Origin: Lytechinus variegatus
Lineage: Eukaryota > Echinodermata > Echinoidea > Temnopleuroida > Toxopneustidae
Direction of reading: 5' to 3'
DNA: 64,000 nt
Assembly (NCBI RefSeq): GCF_018143015.1
Contig: NC_054758.1
Location: 16,718,001 to 16,782,000 of the forward strand
The notes beneath the pieces are model-generated. The model worked only from the letters and a program-made list of their open reading frames with translations, was not told the origin of the DNA and searched no databases. The translations under genes and the position numbers were made by a program. Positions 43,501-55,500 of the stretch are shown in pieces; position 1 is the stretch's first letter; the number at the start of each line of letters is the position of its first letter.

Positions 43501-46500
43501 ATTGAATCCTCATCCTTGCTAAAACCTCAACATTGTTTATTCTAATAATATATGGGAGGAGGGGGTGGGCAGTCATAAACCTGTGTACACAGTTATTAAC
43601 ATATAGGAGCCAATGCGATGTTGTTCAAACCTTTTTCTCTCCAACTTTCAGAAGTTTGAATCAAATGTGATATCCACAATCAGTGGGTGAATGATAGCTA
43701 GCATGAAAGCAAGCTAGGTCATGTCTTATAAATACTTGTGAATGGTTCAAATTAACCGATATTGAAATTGAAATTAGTAGTGTACTTAAAAGATAGGAGT
43801 TGCAATCAGTAATAAGTAGATTTTGACTTAAGCCTCTGAATTCCAAGTATAATAACAAGACAGAATAAAGATTTCATGTCTGGTTAACTTTTTGATCCAT
43901 GACTGATCTTCATTACGCCTGTGTCATGACAGACCAATTTTTCTAATAAACCACAAATTAAACTAAAATATTCCATGAACTAAGAATGACAGGGAAAATA
44001 TATCCAGGGGGCCGTTTCATAAAGCTGTTCGTAAGTTAAGAGCGACTTTAAGAACGACTGGTGATCCTTTCTTACGGGCTAAATCATCGCCAATGAAGTA
44101 TTACCATGTACTACAAAAGGATCACCAGTCGTTCTTAAAGTCGCTCTTAACTTACGAACAGCTTTATGAAACACCCACCAGGGTTCAGATTATTAAAAGG
44201 TAGTTAAATTGCTTCACATAGGAGTTAGATGGACTTCCTCACGTGTGACTCTGAACACGTGAGAATGAACTTGACCTCGATGTCACAATAATATGGCAGT
44301 GAATGTCAATATGCTCATAATGGGATGTTCACTTCAAGTTCATTGTTTCATGATTGTTTCAAGAGGAAGGAATGTCAGGAAATAGAGGAAAAAGATGGAG
44401 GGATAGAATGGTAGAGGGAGAAGAGAGCGAGAGATAGGAAGAAGAAAAGGGGGAAGAGAGGAGAGGAAAAGAATGGAAAAGGGAAAGGAGATGAGGGGAG
44501 AGGGAAGATCTATGGAGAAGGGAAGTGAGAGGAAGAGGGGGAAAGGAAGAAGAAAGAGGGGGAGAGAAGGGAAGAAGAAAAAGGGGGAAGAGAGGAGAGG
44601 GGGAAGGAGAAGAAAATAATGGAAAGGGAAAGGAAGAGACAGGAGGGGGGTGATCTATGGAGAAGGGGGTGAGAGGGAGAGGAGGGGAGAAATGGGGAGA
44701 GAAAGGAAGAAGAAACAACATGGGGAAGAGGAGAGGGGGAGGAGAGGAAAAGAATGGGAAAGGAAGGGGAGATATCAAAGGAAAGGTGAGTGAGAGAAAG
44801 AGGAGGGGAGAAAGAAAAGAGGCCAAAGTGGGGGGGGCAGGGAAACCAAATAAGATGAACATGGAAAGCTTAGCTGTAAGATAGGGAGAGGAAAGGAAAA
44901 AAAGAGGGGTACGATGGATTGGGGAAGAGTACACAGTTGAAAGAAATGGGATGGGGCAAGTAAGGATAGGAATGGAGTACCCACAACACTATGGCCCGTA
45001 TTCTGAAGTCAGGTTTAACTTAGACCATGGTCTAACTCTGTGCTAAAATTATGGGAAGCCAAAAGTGTCAAAATTTTTATTAAGTTGTATGTTTCTAATT
45101 TTTCACTGCTCTTTCCTGATTCATCGATGGTGAAGACAATCATCTATTTATACTTCCAAGACAATTATGAATGATTTGAGAGCCGAATGAGCTGATTATG
45201 ATATCTTTACTATTAGTGATTTATGTAGCAATTGGCTTTCCATACTTAAACCACAATTAAGTTAAACCCGACTTCAGAATACGGGCCTATTTGTGGAGAA
45301 GATATCAGGGAAATATAAAAAGAATACATGGAGATGTATCAATACTGGTCGCCAGGGGAGGGGAAGAACACACTGAAATTCAAATTTCCATACAGAAGTA
45401 CATAGCATTTATGGGCAGAGGTCGACCCCCCCCCCCTCCCCCCCTCCCCCCACTCAACAGTACTTTGCAGTCCCAAAAGTTGCAAAAAGGATCAACAACA
45501 AAAAAAATGTTGAATAAAATGAATCAACTGAACTGCACACCCCGCCCCCCCACACACATATAATTGTCTCCCTCAACCAACCACTGCCATCATCAAATTT
45601 TTTTTTTTTCAGTCCCTCGCAGGTGCAGGGCGGTTTGCATGATCTGCAGCCGTCAAGAGCAGGGCACTTTGATTTCATCCTTCCTACAAGTGTACCATCA
45701 AAATAAACAAACTCTCTTTCAAACATTTCCTGTATTATGTGAATGAACCTTGAAATAATCGCCACATGTATCTATCATGCCTAAATATTGTGCCTGGTCC
45801 GTGTTGCTCGCGTGATCTATCGGCGAATAACCTTCAGAATAACATGCAAACTTGTCAAACACAGGTTTTCTCCTGCCAAATATCACTTCAACCAAGTACT
45901 TTATATTCAATTCAATTATGAGCAGAAAATATCAGATTCCAATTAAGTCACCATCTACTCTTCATTTGCAAAGTAAAAAGGAATATAGATAGAAAACCTA
46001 TTGCAATCATAATATACAATTAATGCACATTTATGAGTGTGTTATGACGATGCAGCACACTCGAGGGTATTTACAATTATGCGAAAGCAAGAGGCGCTTG
46101 CGCCGAGTGCTTTTGCATAATATTGTGAATGCCCGAGAGTTGCTCGCATCGTCACTAACATCACGAATCTTAAAATGTGCATTAATTGTTTTATAAAACG
46201 GGTCGGCAAAATGATTTTTTTTCATGGAAATCTTGTTCAAATCCCTCCAACTTGTGTACGATCGCACAGACAAAGAGATCACAAGACTGTCAATTATGAC
46301 ATCACAGGCGTATCTAACAGGCGTATCTACTATGCGTGCCCAAGTAAGCGCATCAAAATCCTAGCCAGCCTCTTAACTGAACGCGTATCAGTTTTTACGT
46401 GCTATTGGAACTAATGCTGCACAAAAATTGCATAGTGCTGCACAAAAAATGCACAGTGCTGCACAAAAATGCACGACTGGAAGGCTGCGCATAAAGCATG

Positions 46501-49500
46501 AACACGTGACTTGCATACGCACTCACCATTGGCTACATCCTTGAACCCGTTTTATAATGAGGATTAAACCAAACATTTTAGGTAGGAATTTTTATTACCA
46601 TTTCTAATTTATCAAAAAGCAACAGCTGGCATCGGGGGGGGGGGGGCAAACAGTGGTGCGACCTTTGCTTTAATTTTTTTCATGCAACAGATGTCTGGGT
46701 TTCATAAACCCTTGTATATGTAAATTAGACATCCAGCTAGAACTGGAAACATCTGGAATTCATTTCATTAATTGCCACTGGGTTAACCATGCTGAACTGT
46801 ATTTAAAATAAATTCCACTCGTGGCAACTACCACAAAATGATATCAAACTGATATCAACATTCAAATCAATTATTAAATAAAATGAATACGCAAATGATT
46901 GCGCCTGTATAAGCCAAATTATTGTGGTAGATAAAATGAAAAATATGGCAGTTGTTTTTAGTAAAATATGCATGAAGAGTGGTTCTTGTCACTATTTTGT
47001 TCTTTTGGGGTTTTCTAAATGACAGCCAATTCTATGCAATTTTTTTTTTATTTGATTTGAAACAATAGAACATATAGTTTAAAAAATAGGCATGACATTC
47101 TGCTGGTAGATTAGGAACTTTTTCTCTTTTTTTAAATAATGGGCATTCCAACATGTGCTTAATATCATTGTAAGCATTTTCAGTCTACCCTTTTTCCTAT
47201 CCCCATTATTTCTTCATATTTAGTTGATGTAATCTTGCAGGATAAATGTTTGTACAAAAATAATCTTTAGAAAAGAGCTCACCAGATATAATATAAAAGT
47301 AACCATAACTCTCATTTAAAGATAAATACCAGTTGTGGTAATAATCTCAAAATGAATTCGAAAAGAAACCAATCGAATTACCACCAGTGTGAATAAATTT
47401 TTTCAAAAGTCAAATAGCTCTTGAAGAAAATGGGTAATTAATTGCTTAGAAATGAGCAAAATAAGTACATAATTCCATCAAATGTTGGGTATTTTCAAAG
47501 CAATATCAATACACTATCCCACATATGATCTTCTGTGTTAGTGATCATCAGAATTATTGATTTTGAGCTAAGATTTCATGATTTTGCAAAGATAAGTTTA
47601 CATCAATGAACCAGATCTAGATGTATGATATTTTGACAACTAACCTTGATTGAAAAGACTTTCTCATGAAATAATTGCTTGCAGCAACTACTGTCTTTTA
47701 CCTTTTTAAGCATCATAAATACCTTCAAGCTTTAATAAAGGTCTTGAAAGGGGGAGTCACCTTCCATAATATTATGAGTTTGAGTTGTGCTTTTGTGGAC
47801 ATATGAATGACAATCATGTTGGTTCTTTAGTCTGTATTATGTCTTCTAAAGATACGGAATTCTTGTGAATCCTGGATCTTCTTTTTTTCAATGACTGCCA
47901 ATTATCTGTAAATTTCATGATTTTATTTGATCTGAAACAGTAAACATATAATTTCATCTTTACAGTTTTATTGATGCCTATACAATAAAGATCGCTTGCA
48001 TCATTTTCCATAGTAGAGCAGTATAGCAGCTGTAACTGACATCACCTCGGTCAGAATATCGTGTTCCAATCAGATCACTCGGTTTCATATTTCTTTTTTT
48101 CACCATTCCAATCAGAAACTCCATCTCTTGGGCACACAGCCCTCTTATGCTTGGGATAGGGTGGCAGCTGTTCTACTCAGAGTCTTCTCCCCCTCCAGAG
48201 AAAAATCCCTTTTCAATACGATTAAAGCACTGAACTGCAATTTTCAGAGGGGGTAGGGTTTCTGTCAGTAATAACCCTAGCAGTAAACATGGATAACCTA
48301 TTCCAATGCTGCATCTACTAGTCGTTTTTGCCAGTGCAAAAATATATCTTTTTCATATTTTTCTGTTTTTCTGGGTATTTTCTTTTTCTCCCCCCCCCCC
48401 CAGAAAAAATACCCTTCTTTTTAAAATAATGATTCAAGCACTGAACTGCCTTTTTCAGAGGGAGTGGGGCTACTGTCAGTAAAGTCCTAGGTACTGGTAT
48501 AGACAGTTTTTTCCAATGCTCTGGCAATGCAGCTACATTGTAGAGTTCTAGTCTTTATCAGAACTCATCTCACATACTTGAACTTCATTCAGGGTACATG
48601 TACGTAATACGAGAACATTATCGCAATAATCTTCTTTCCTCGAGCTCTACTCTGTTCTGTATACAGTCTGCACCGTGAAACATACTTCAAGCACGTCACT
48701 TTGAGATAATGAACTTTACCTGACAGAACTCTTCTTTATATTGAACCTTGAAAATACAACTTATTCTTTATTTGCTACTTATGCAACTTCCACCCTGTAA
48801 CATAAAGCTCGGCTATTGATCATTAGTTAGATTTTCATGATTGATTATACACAATAATCAACGCAATCAATCATAGAAATAAGCCCCAATGATTAATCGC
48901 TAAGCATTATGTTACTAGGATACTGGAAAGGTAAATAGCTCAGAAAATGGTCAGTGTATCAGCTGAGCTTCCTCCCTCCATTACTTACTTTTCCGGCCAG
49001 CATCTTGTAGTTGTATTTTGAGCATTTCCATAGGGGTTGTGATTATCACCTGGCAGAAGCCTGCGCCTCCTCCGGCAAGGGTTTCTCGATGGAAAGGCAA
49101 GTGCCCACTGTAAGGAGAAAGAAAGAGACAAGGGAGAAAGGAAAAGAGGGAGAGAGAAATGAAAAGAGAGAAAGAAAGATAAGGAAAAAGAAACATGGAG
49201 AGAAAGAGAGACAAAGTAATTAGAAAGTGAGACCAATAAAGAGAGAGAAAAAGAAATTTAAAGCAGAAAATATAATAAAGAGAAGTATAGATAGACAAAG
49301 AAAGAATGAAAAAGAGGAAGAAAAAATGGAAAATTAATATGTAAATTCATAAAATCAATATTTAACATTAGTGCGAGTCTAAATGTACATGTAGTTTTAA
49401 TGTTTGAAACAATATACTGTTACTTTTAAGTTTTTTTTTCTTGTTTTTTTATAGATATATTGGAGATATACCTGTACATGTATATCTATACATGTACAGT

Positions 49501-52500
49501 TGCATACCGGATTACCGGTACATGTAGTGATTCCAGGAATTCAGCTGGGAGTGTCACTTTATATCAAGGAATTTTAAGAGATGGAAAACCCGTCCATCAC
49601 ATTCCCTTCAGAACCACTTTGAAATCATTATGATAAAATATGTTTATAGACATAAAGTACTTTCATTGCATATTTTTGCAGATTGTAGACAAAAGATTCC
49701 TGCCTAACTACAGACTCACAGGCGAATTACAAAAGGAAACATGCTTTTGTAATGATGATTACTTATCGCTGCCTCGGGTCGGATAAGGTGCGCAGACACA
49801 TTGCTAACTTTAACAAGGGAAAACAAAAATAAATTGCAATATTTCTTGAAATATGATTTGAAGTCACTCAACCGGCCACATAGCATCACAAATAAGTATA
49901 TCTCAAACTAATCTACAGTGTGGAAGTTTTGGGAAATTTGTAAAATTGCAATTTTGAAAATGTCAAATTCTTAATAGGTTTTATCACATTTTGAAATTGT
50001 CATCATTCAGTATTTTGCCCAATTGAAGGACACAATAAGCCTAAAATATTTGTCATGTGTTTGATATATGTATCTATGTTTTGTAATCAAATAAGATGGA
50101 AATATCCCACTGATCTATTTTCAACACTAATCTCTTTTCACCCAAAACTGGCGACATCGTAGGTCCCCACCAAAGGCTACAGTGCACTTTTGTATTCTTT
50201 TGTACTTCTTTAGAAATAGGAAGCCATTTGCATATTTGTCACTCAATCCATTTTACCTCCATGATTATACCGAAAGGCGTGCATATTATGCCACAAAATA
50301 TTTCTTCATTTATCTTACCTCATTATTCATTAAATTCAATTCTGGATTGAAAACGTAAAATTCTAAAATTCTAAAGAATCGTGGGATTGTAAAACTCAAT
50401 GGGATCATAGGCATTGAAGCCACTCTCTTGACCACTCAATGGGTCAATTGAATTGGTCAGCTAAATATAGAAACGAAGCCTTGGGCCAGAATCAGAAACG
50501 GAATCGCCCAAGCGTAGTCTCATATAAGTGAATGATCATACAATGTGGTATTTAGTGAAGGGTGAAATCTTTATATGAATAAATGATTGACATACACAAC
50601 GGTCTCGCCAGGTTCACTCTGACGGTTGTCGGCGCGAAGCGACGAAAGCCGCGCAGCGGCCTCGGTGCGTGCGAAGCACGCACGGGGGGAGGGTTCGGGA
50701 GGGGGGTGTCCCCCCTCCCGCGCGAAAGCGCGGTAGCTATCGAAAATATCAATATCGACGAGCTTAGATTGCTGCTAAATGCACCACATTTTATGTCTGT
50801 TTAATGCTTCTCCGGCCACACAGCCGTACCAGTTGCGCGAATTGCGATTGAAGCAGAAAGGCAATTACCGGTACTGATATCTTAAAAAGGTGAAAGGAAA
50901 TGTCAATCTCATTTATACTTACAGTTAATTGATTTATTCACATTGATGGCATCGATAAATTAAGTCCATTATTTCAATGTTTAGATCGCTTCATCATTGT
51001 AAAAGTGCGATTAATTTTGTGAATGCGTGTTGCTTATTATGTCAATGACCGACTAAATCTACGGACCGCATGCATTCGTAGCCCTTTGAGCTTGCGTCGC
51101 GTCACGCCCTTACGAAATCCAAAGATTGTTCCAACTTTATTTGGATGCCTCGGAAGATTTCTTCCGAGGCTTCCAAATAATGGACATCGGTATTCATGAG
51201 ACGGGGTCCCTAATTAACTAATATAATTTGCATGAATGTTTGTTTTTTTTTATTCAGATACTCACTGAAACTAACTCTCATACGATTTCTGTTGATGATG
51301 TTTACTCTTATAATCTTTTATCAAGATTCTTTTATCACTGTCAATTATTGCTGTGTTTGTTCGTTACTCACCTATAAAATAATGAATGTGCTCATCAAGA
51401 GCGTGAGGAATATTTTTAGTCATTCATAAAACTTTAATATTACGATTTTGTTATCAATTGCGATTTATGTTTTGAAAGTATAGGTTAATTGATAGGAAAA
51501 ATATTTTTAGGTAATACAATATGTAGGCCTACAAATACAGCGTATGTGAAAGAGAGGGGAAGAGGGGGGGGGGGTTGTAGATGTTCGACGGGAGAGAGCG
51601 ATAGGGGAGGGGCCGTGGCCTGGACAATGACAAGGGGATGTTGAGATCGTGTGTGTGGGATTGGTGAAGAAGTCAATATTCAAAGCGAATATATTTTTTT
51701 AGAATTCTACTGATGATGATGGCTGAATAATCTTTCTTTACATGTATATTTTGGTGATTTTAAATTCTAAAAATATTTTCTTGCATCATGAGTGGGAAGA
51801 TCGAGGTACGTGATTCAATAAATTGCATCACAATATCACTTTAGGTGTAGTTTTAAATTTACAGAAATTCACGTTTTAACAGTATTAAAATAAAAAGATT
51901 TTCTTAATTGTATAGCACTCAGCAGCGTATAAAACGGGCCAACATTGAATTAATCCCAAAATACATCATCATGAATGCTCAAGAAACCTCGATATCTAAG
52001 CAATATTCCTTCAAAGTCAAATAAGCTTTGTCTCGCCTGTGCGTATTTGATCTGACGGTATTTTCCACTCCCCCACACCTCCCATAGATCTAGAATGAAA
52101 ACCCCAGACAACACAAGTATCAGATTTCTGATGACCATGTGCATGGTTCTCGATCAAGATTGCGCAATTTGTACTTTTCCGTAAACAAAATGGATGGGAG
52201 GAGGGTTCGTGAAAGGGGCTAGTCTACGTTTTCAGTCGGTTCTAAAATGTCAAACTACCAAAATGCATATTCTTCAGGAAACTATACATGTATTTGAAAT
52301 AAGGAATAGTTGGATGAAACTAAAAACGTTTGCATTAATTATGACTGGAAAATGTCCATAACTGAATTTTAACCACGACTGGTACTTTTATTAATCATAT
52401 CGTGCTATCATTGATTTCTTGCCAATAAGGCAAGCCTCCAATTTAAGACTAGCAAACAAACTTCTTCTTTATTAGTACTCTTCCAAAAGAATGAGGAAAG

Positions 52501-55500
52501 CTGGAACGTTATTTTCTCAATATGGAAGAGATAAACAACTCGGGGGGGGTAACTCTGAAATAAAGTGTATACAAGGATATGAAATTAAAAAATATATAGC
52601 ATGTGAAGTGAAAACAGATTTAAAGAAATAAGATCAAAAGTGGCAAAATATGTCATGCTAAATATATTATTCAATTATATAGTATCCTGTTCCAAACTCT
52701 ATTAATAAAAGAAGTACAACTTGTTAGAACAGAAATAAAGAAAAATAGTAGAGGAATATTCATGAAGAATATTTGAGGTCACGAAATTAGCTGGTTCGCA
52801 CTCAAACAACAGGTTAAAAGGTCACACACGGTGGCACACATTCCAGGGGGGGGGGAATCGGGGAAACCCGTTCAAGCACAATGATTGGCTCAAGCCCAAG
52901 ATAATGAATACTAATTAGATCACGTGCCATCGGTTTTGGGGCGTCTCGTTCACATTCCAACTCATTCATGAATATCATCCACTCGCAGTAATTAGGCTAA
53001 CGACGTTGTAAAGCTAACTGTATAAAAGCACAGTGCCGATAGAAAACGTAACATCAGTGAAATTGAAAAATTCATCCAACGATATTCAAATTATACTAGC
53101 AACTCATTGTGGGCGTAAACAACGAAATACATATCCTCTAAAACGTTCACACAATCCGTACTTAAAATGAATATCTGTGAATGAATTGTCAATCCTCTTT
53201 TTTTTGAATGTGTGTACTTCTATCGAAATCTATTGAATCACGTAACCCTCCCGACCCAAGGTGGATTTTTCAATCGCCATAAAGACTATGCAGCCACAAT
53301 GATCAATCACAGTAGACACATCCGTAAATGAATATTAATTTCATTCGCTCCGAACATTGACTTCTTTTCGCCAATCCCTCCGACCCCCATCATAAAGTCA
53401 CAAACATCCCATAATTTTCATCTACATTGCCCACGACCACCCCTCCCCCCTTTATTCTTTCTTTCTCCTTCAAACAAATCAATTTTTTCAAATAATATTT
53501 TATTTTAGATCGTAGTTAAGCAATTGTGCAACAAATTCATAAAGCATTCACCGTGATGATTAAAAACATTTCTCAGGACCGTGACAGATGCGCTCATTAT
53601 TCAATTGGCAGGCCATTAGCAATAAAGAACAATACAAATGAAAATACACTGTATATACGTATAATTCACATTAAAAAGATGAGTTGTAATGATAACAAAT
53701 GTGAATGATATTAATAAAGATAATTACTTATGAAAATTGTAACAGATTCATTGAATATCTGAAAAAAAAACATTCAAACTGAATTAGTTTTGGATCCCAT
53801 CTAATTCTGGAAGACTCGGATCCCCAGATCAAGGATTTCGATGCCATGTGCGATTTGTTTCCTGAATGTGGTCGTTGCGAGCGCTCGTGCGGTGATACAG
53901 AACTTGGTAGACACACCGTCGCGAAATTAATCAACACTTTCAAAAGATCGATGTAGAGATCAAGACTTTGGAAATTATGGAGTAAAATCGGAATATAAAT
54001 GTGAATAAATCATTATGCTGTAAGTAAATGAGTTGGACATTATGTCAATCCATTCCTTTGGCTTTGTCATTATCAACGTGATCTTTGAATAATTTTCTCA
54101 ATTCGCTCGATCTACGGGAGTGTCATCAGAAAAGCATTCAATGAATTCATGTAGTCGATGTAGCCCCGATGTAGCAAAGGCTGGGACGAGATAAAATTAA
54201 AATCCGATCGAATTTTGATATTATTTTTGACACTTTACTTTTGAAAAAGAGAAGTGATAATATCAACTGAAAACTGAAATTCGTAATAACCTAATAATTA
54301 CATTGCCTAACCCAGTAACCTACGGTACCCCTCTCAACTCACTTTATTTTTTTAGCGTATTTACTACCATTTTAAAGACGTAAATAATGTGAGCAATGCG
54401 ATACGCAAGCGAGGTAAGCATCTTCGCGCTTCCCACAAAAGAGATTGGGCCTCGAGTCGAGGTCGTATCGTATAGCATAGCGTAGTGAGTGAGTCAAAGA
54501 AATCCCGGGAAGAAATCTTGGACGAAATAATCGTCAAGTTTATTTTAGGATCTGAAAAGCAGATTAATATATTCATTTTTTGTAGATCTAGGCCTGTTTT
54601 ACAGTTGTCGGCCACGGTTGTCGGGGAAGTGCACGGTTGTCGGATTTCCCCTGAAAATTTTCAGGGTTGTCGGCGCCCGACAACCGTGACGCGTGGTAGC
54701 GAGAACGCTGGACATACACTGATTAGATAACGGTATAAACTGGAGAAATAAACAAACTTTAACGCATGGCAAAAAACGTGAAAATTGATGAAGCGTGTTA
54801 ACATTACGTAACAAGATTGAAGGCATGAACAAAATATGAATTAGTGAAGCATAAACTGGGGATCGCCAAGCTTTTAACACATGTCAAAAAATGTGGAAAA
54901 AGTGGAGTATGGAATATAAATGGAGATCACTGATAATGGTGACATAAACAATCTTCAAGGTATGTCAAAAATGTGAAATATTGGCAAAGCATGTTTATAC
55001 CAAGATTTTATTCAAAGATCATAAGAATTTATTCCTTAAAGACATACATGTTTGTAACAAGATTGAGGGCATGAACAAAAAATTTGAATTAGTGAAGCAT
55101 GAACTTGTGAATTTCCATGCTTTAAATGCATTCCAATGAACTTGGAAAAAAGTGGAGTACTGTATATTTAAATAGATTAATTTGTGATAACACAGAGCAT
55201 GTGTCAAAAATGTGGACAAAAGTGTAGTGTAATCCCAGTGTAGCTTTTAAGACTAAGATTAACTGGTAAAAGTGATAAACAATTTTTAACGCATGGCAAA
55301 AACGTGAAAATTGGTGAAGCGCATTAACGTCAAAGATTCCTTTAACGATTACATAACAAGATTGAAGGCATGAACAAATATGAATCGGTGAAGCATAAAC
55401 TGGAGATTGCCAAGCTTTTAACACATGTCAAAAAATGTGGAAAAAGTGAGAGAGTATAAATGTTGTTTATATCACCATTATCAGTGATCTATGAATAGAG

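Larger units (their letters stand above)
42930..48985. other. Intron of the glutamate carrier gene, 6 kb
   Basis: No further exon was recognised. It holds hairpin elements at 44.0, 45.0 and 46.0 kb, a polypurine tract at 44.37-44.96 kb, poly-C runs near 45,430, and three copies of a 20-bp block GTGCTGCACAAAAATGCA-like at about 46,410-46,470. It also holds the MITE at 47.3 kb and a diverged ~205-bp tandem duplication at 48,190-48,560 (GCACTGAACTGC and TTTTTCAGAGGG occur in both halves). Confidence 0.6.

Noticed and set aside
44359-44934. 191-codon Ser/Pro/Leu-rich frame on the minus strand
   Set aside because: It is a polypurine tract read on the other strand inside the carrier intron; no family signature.
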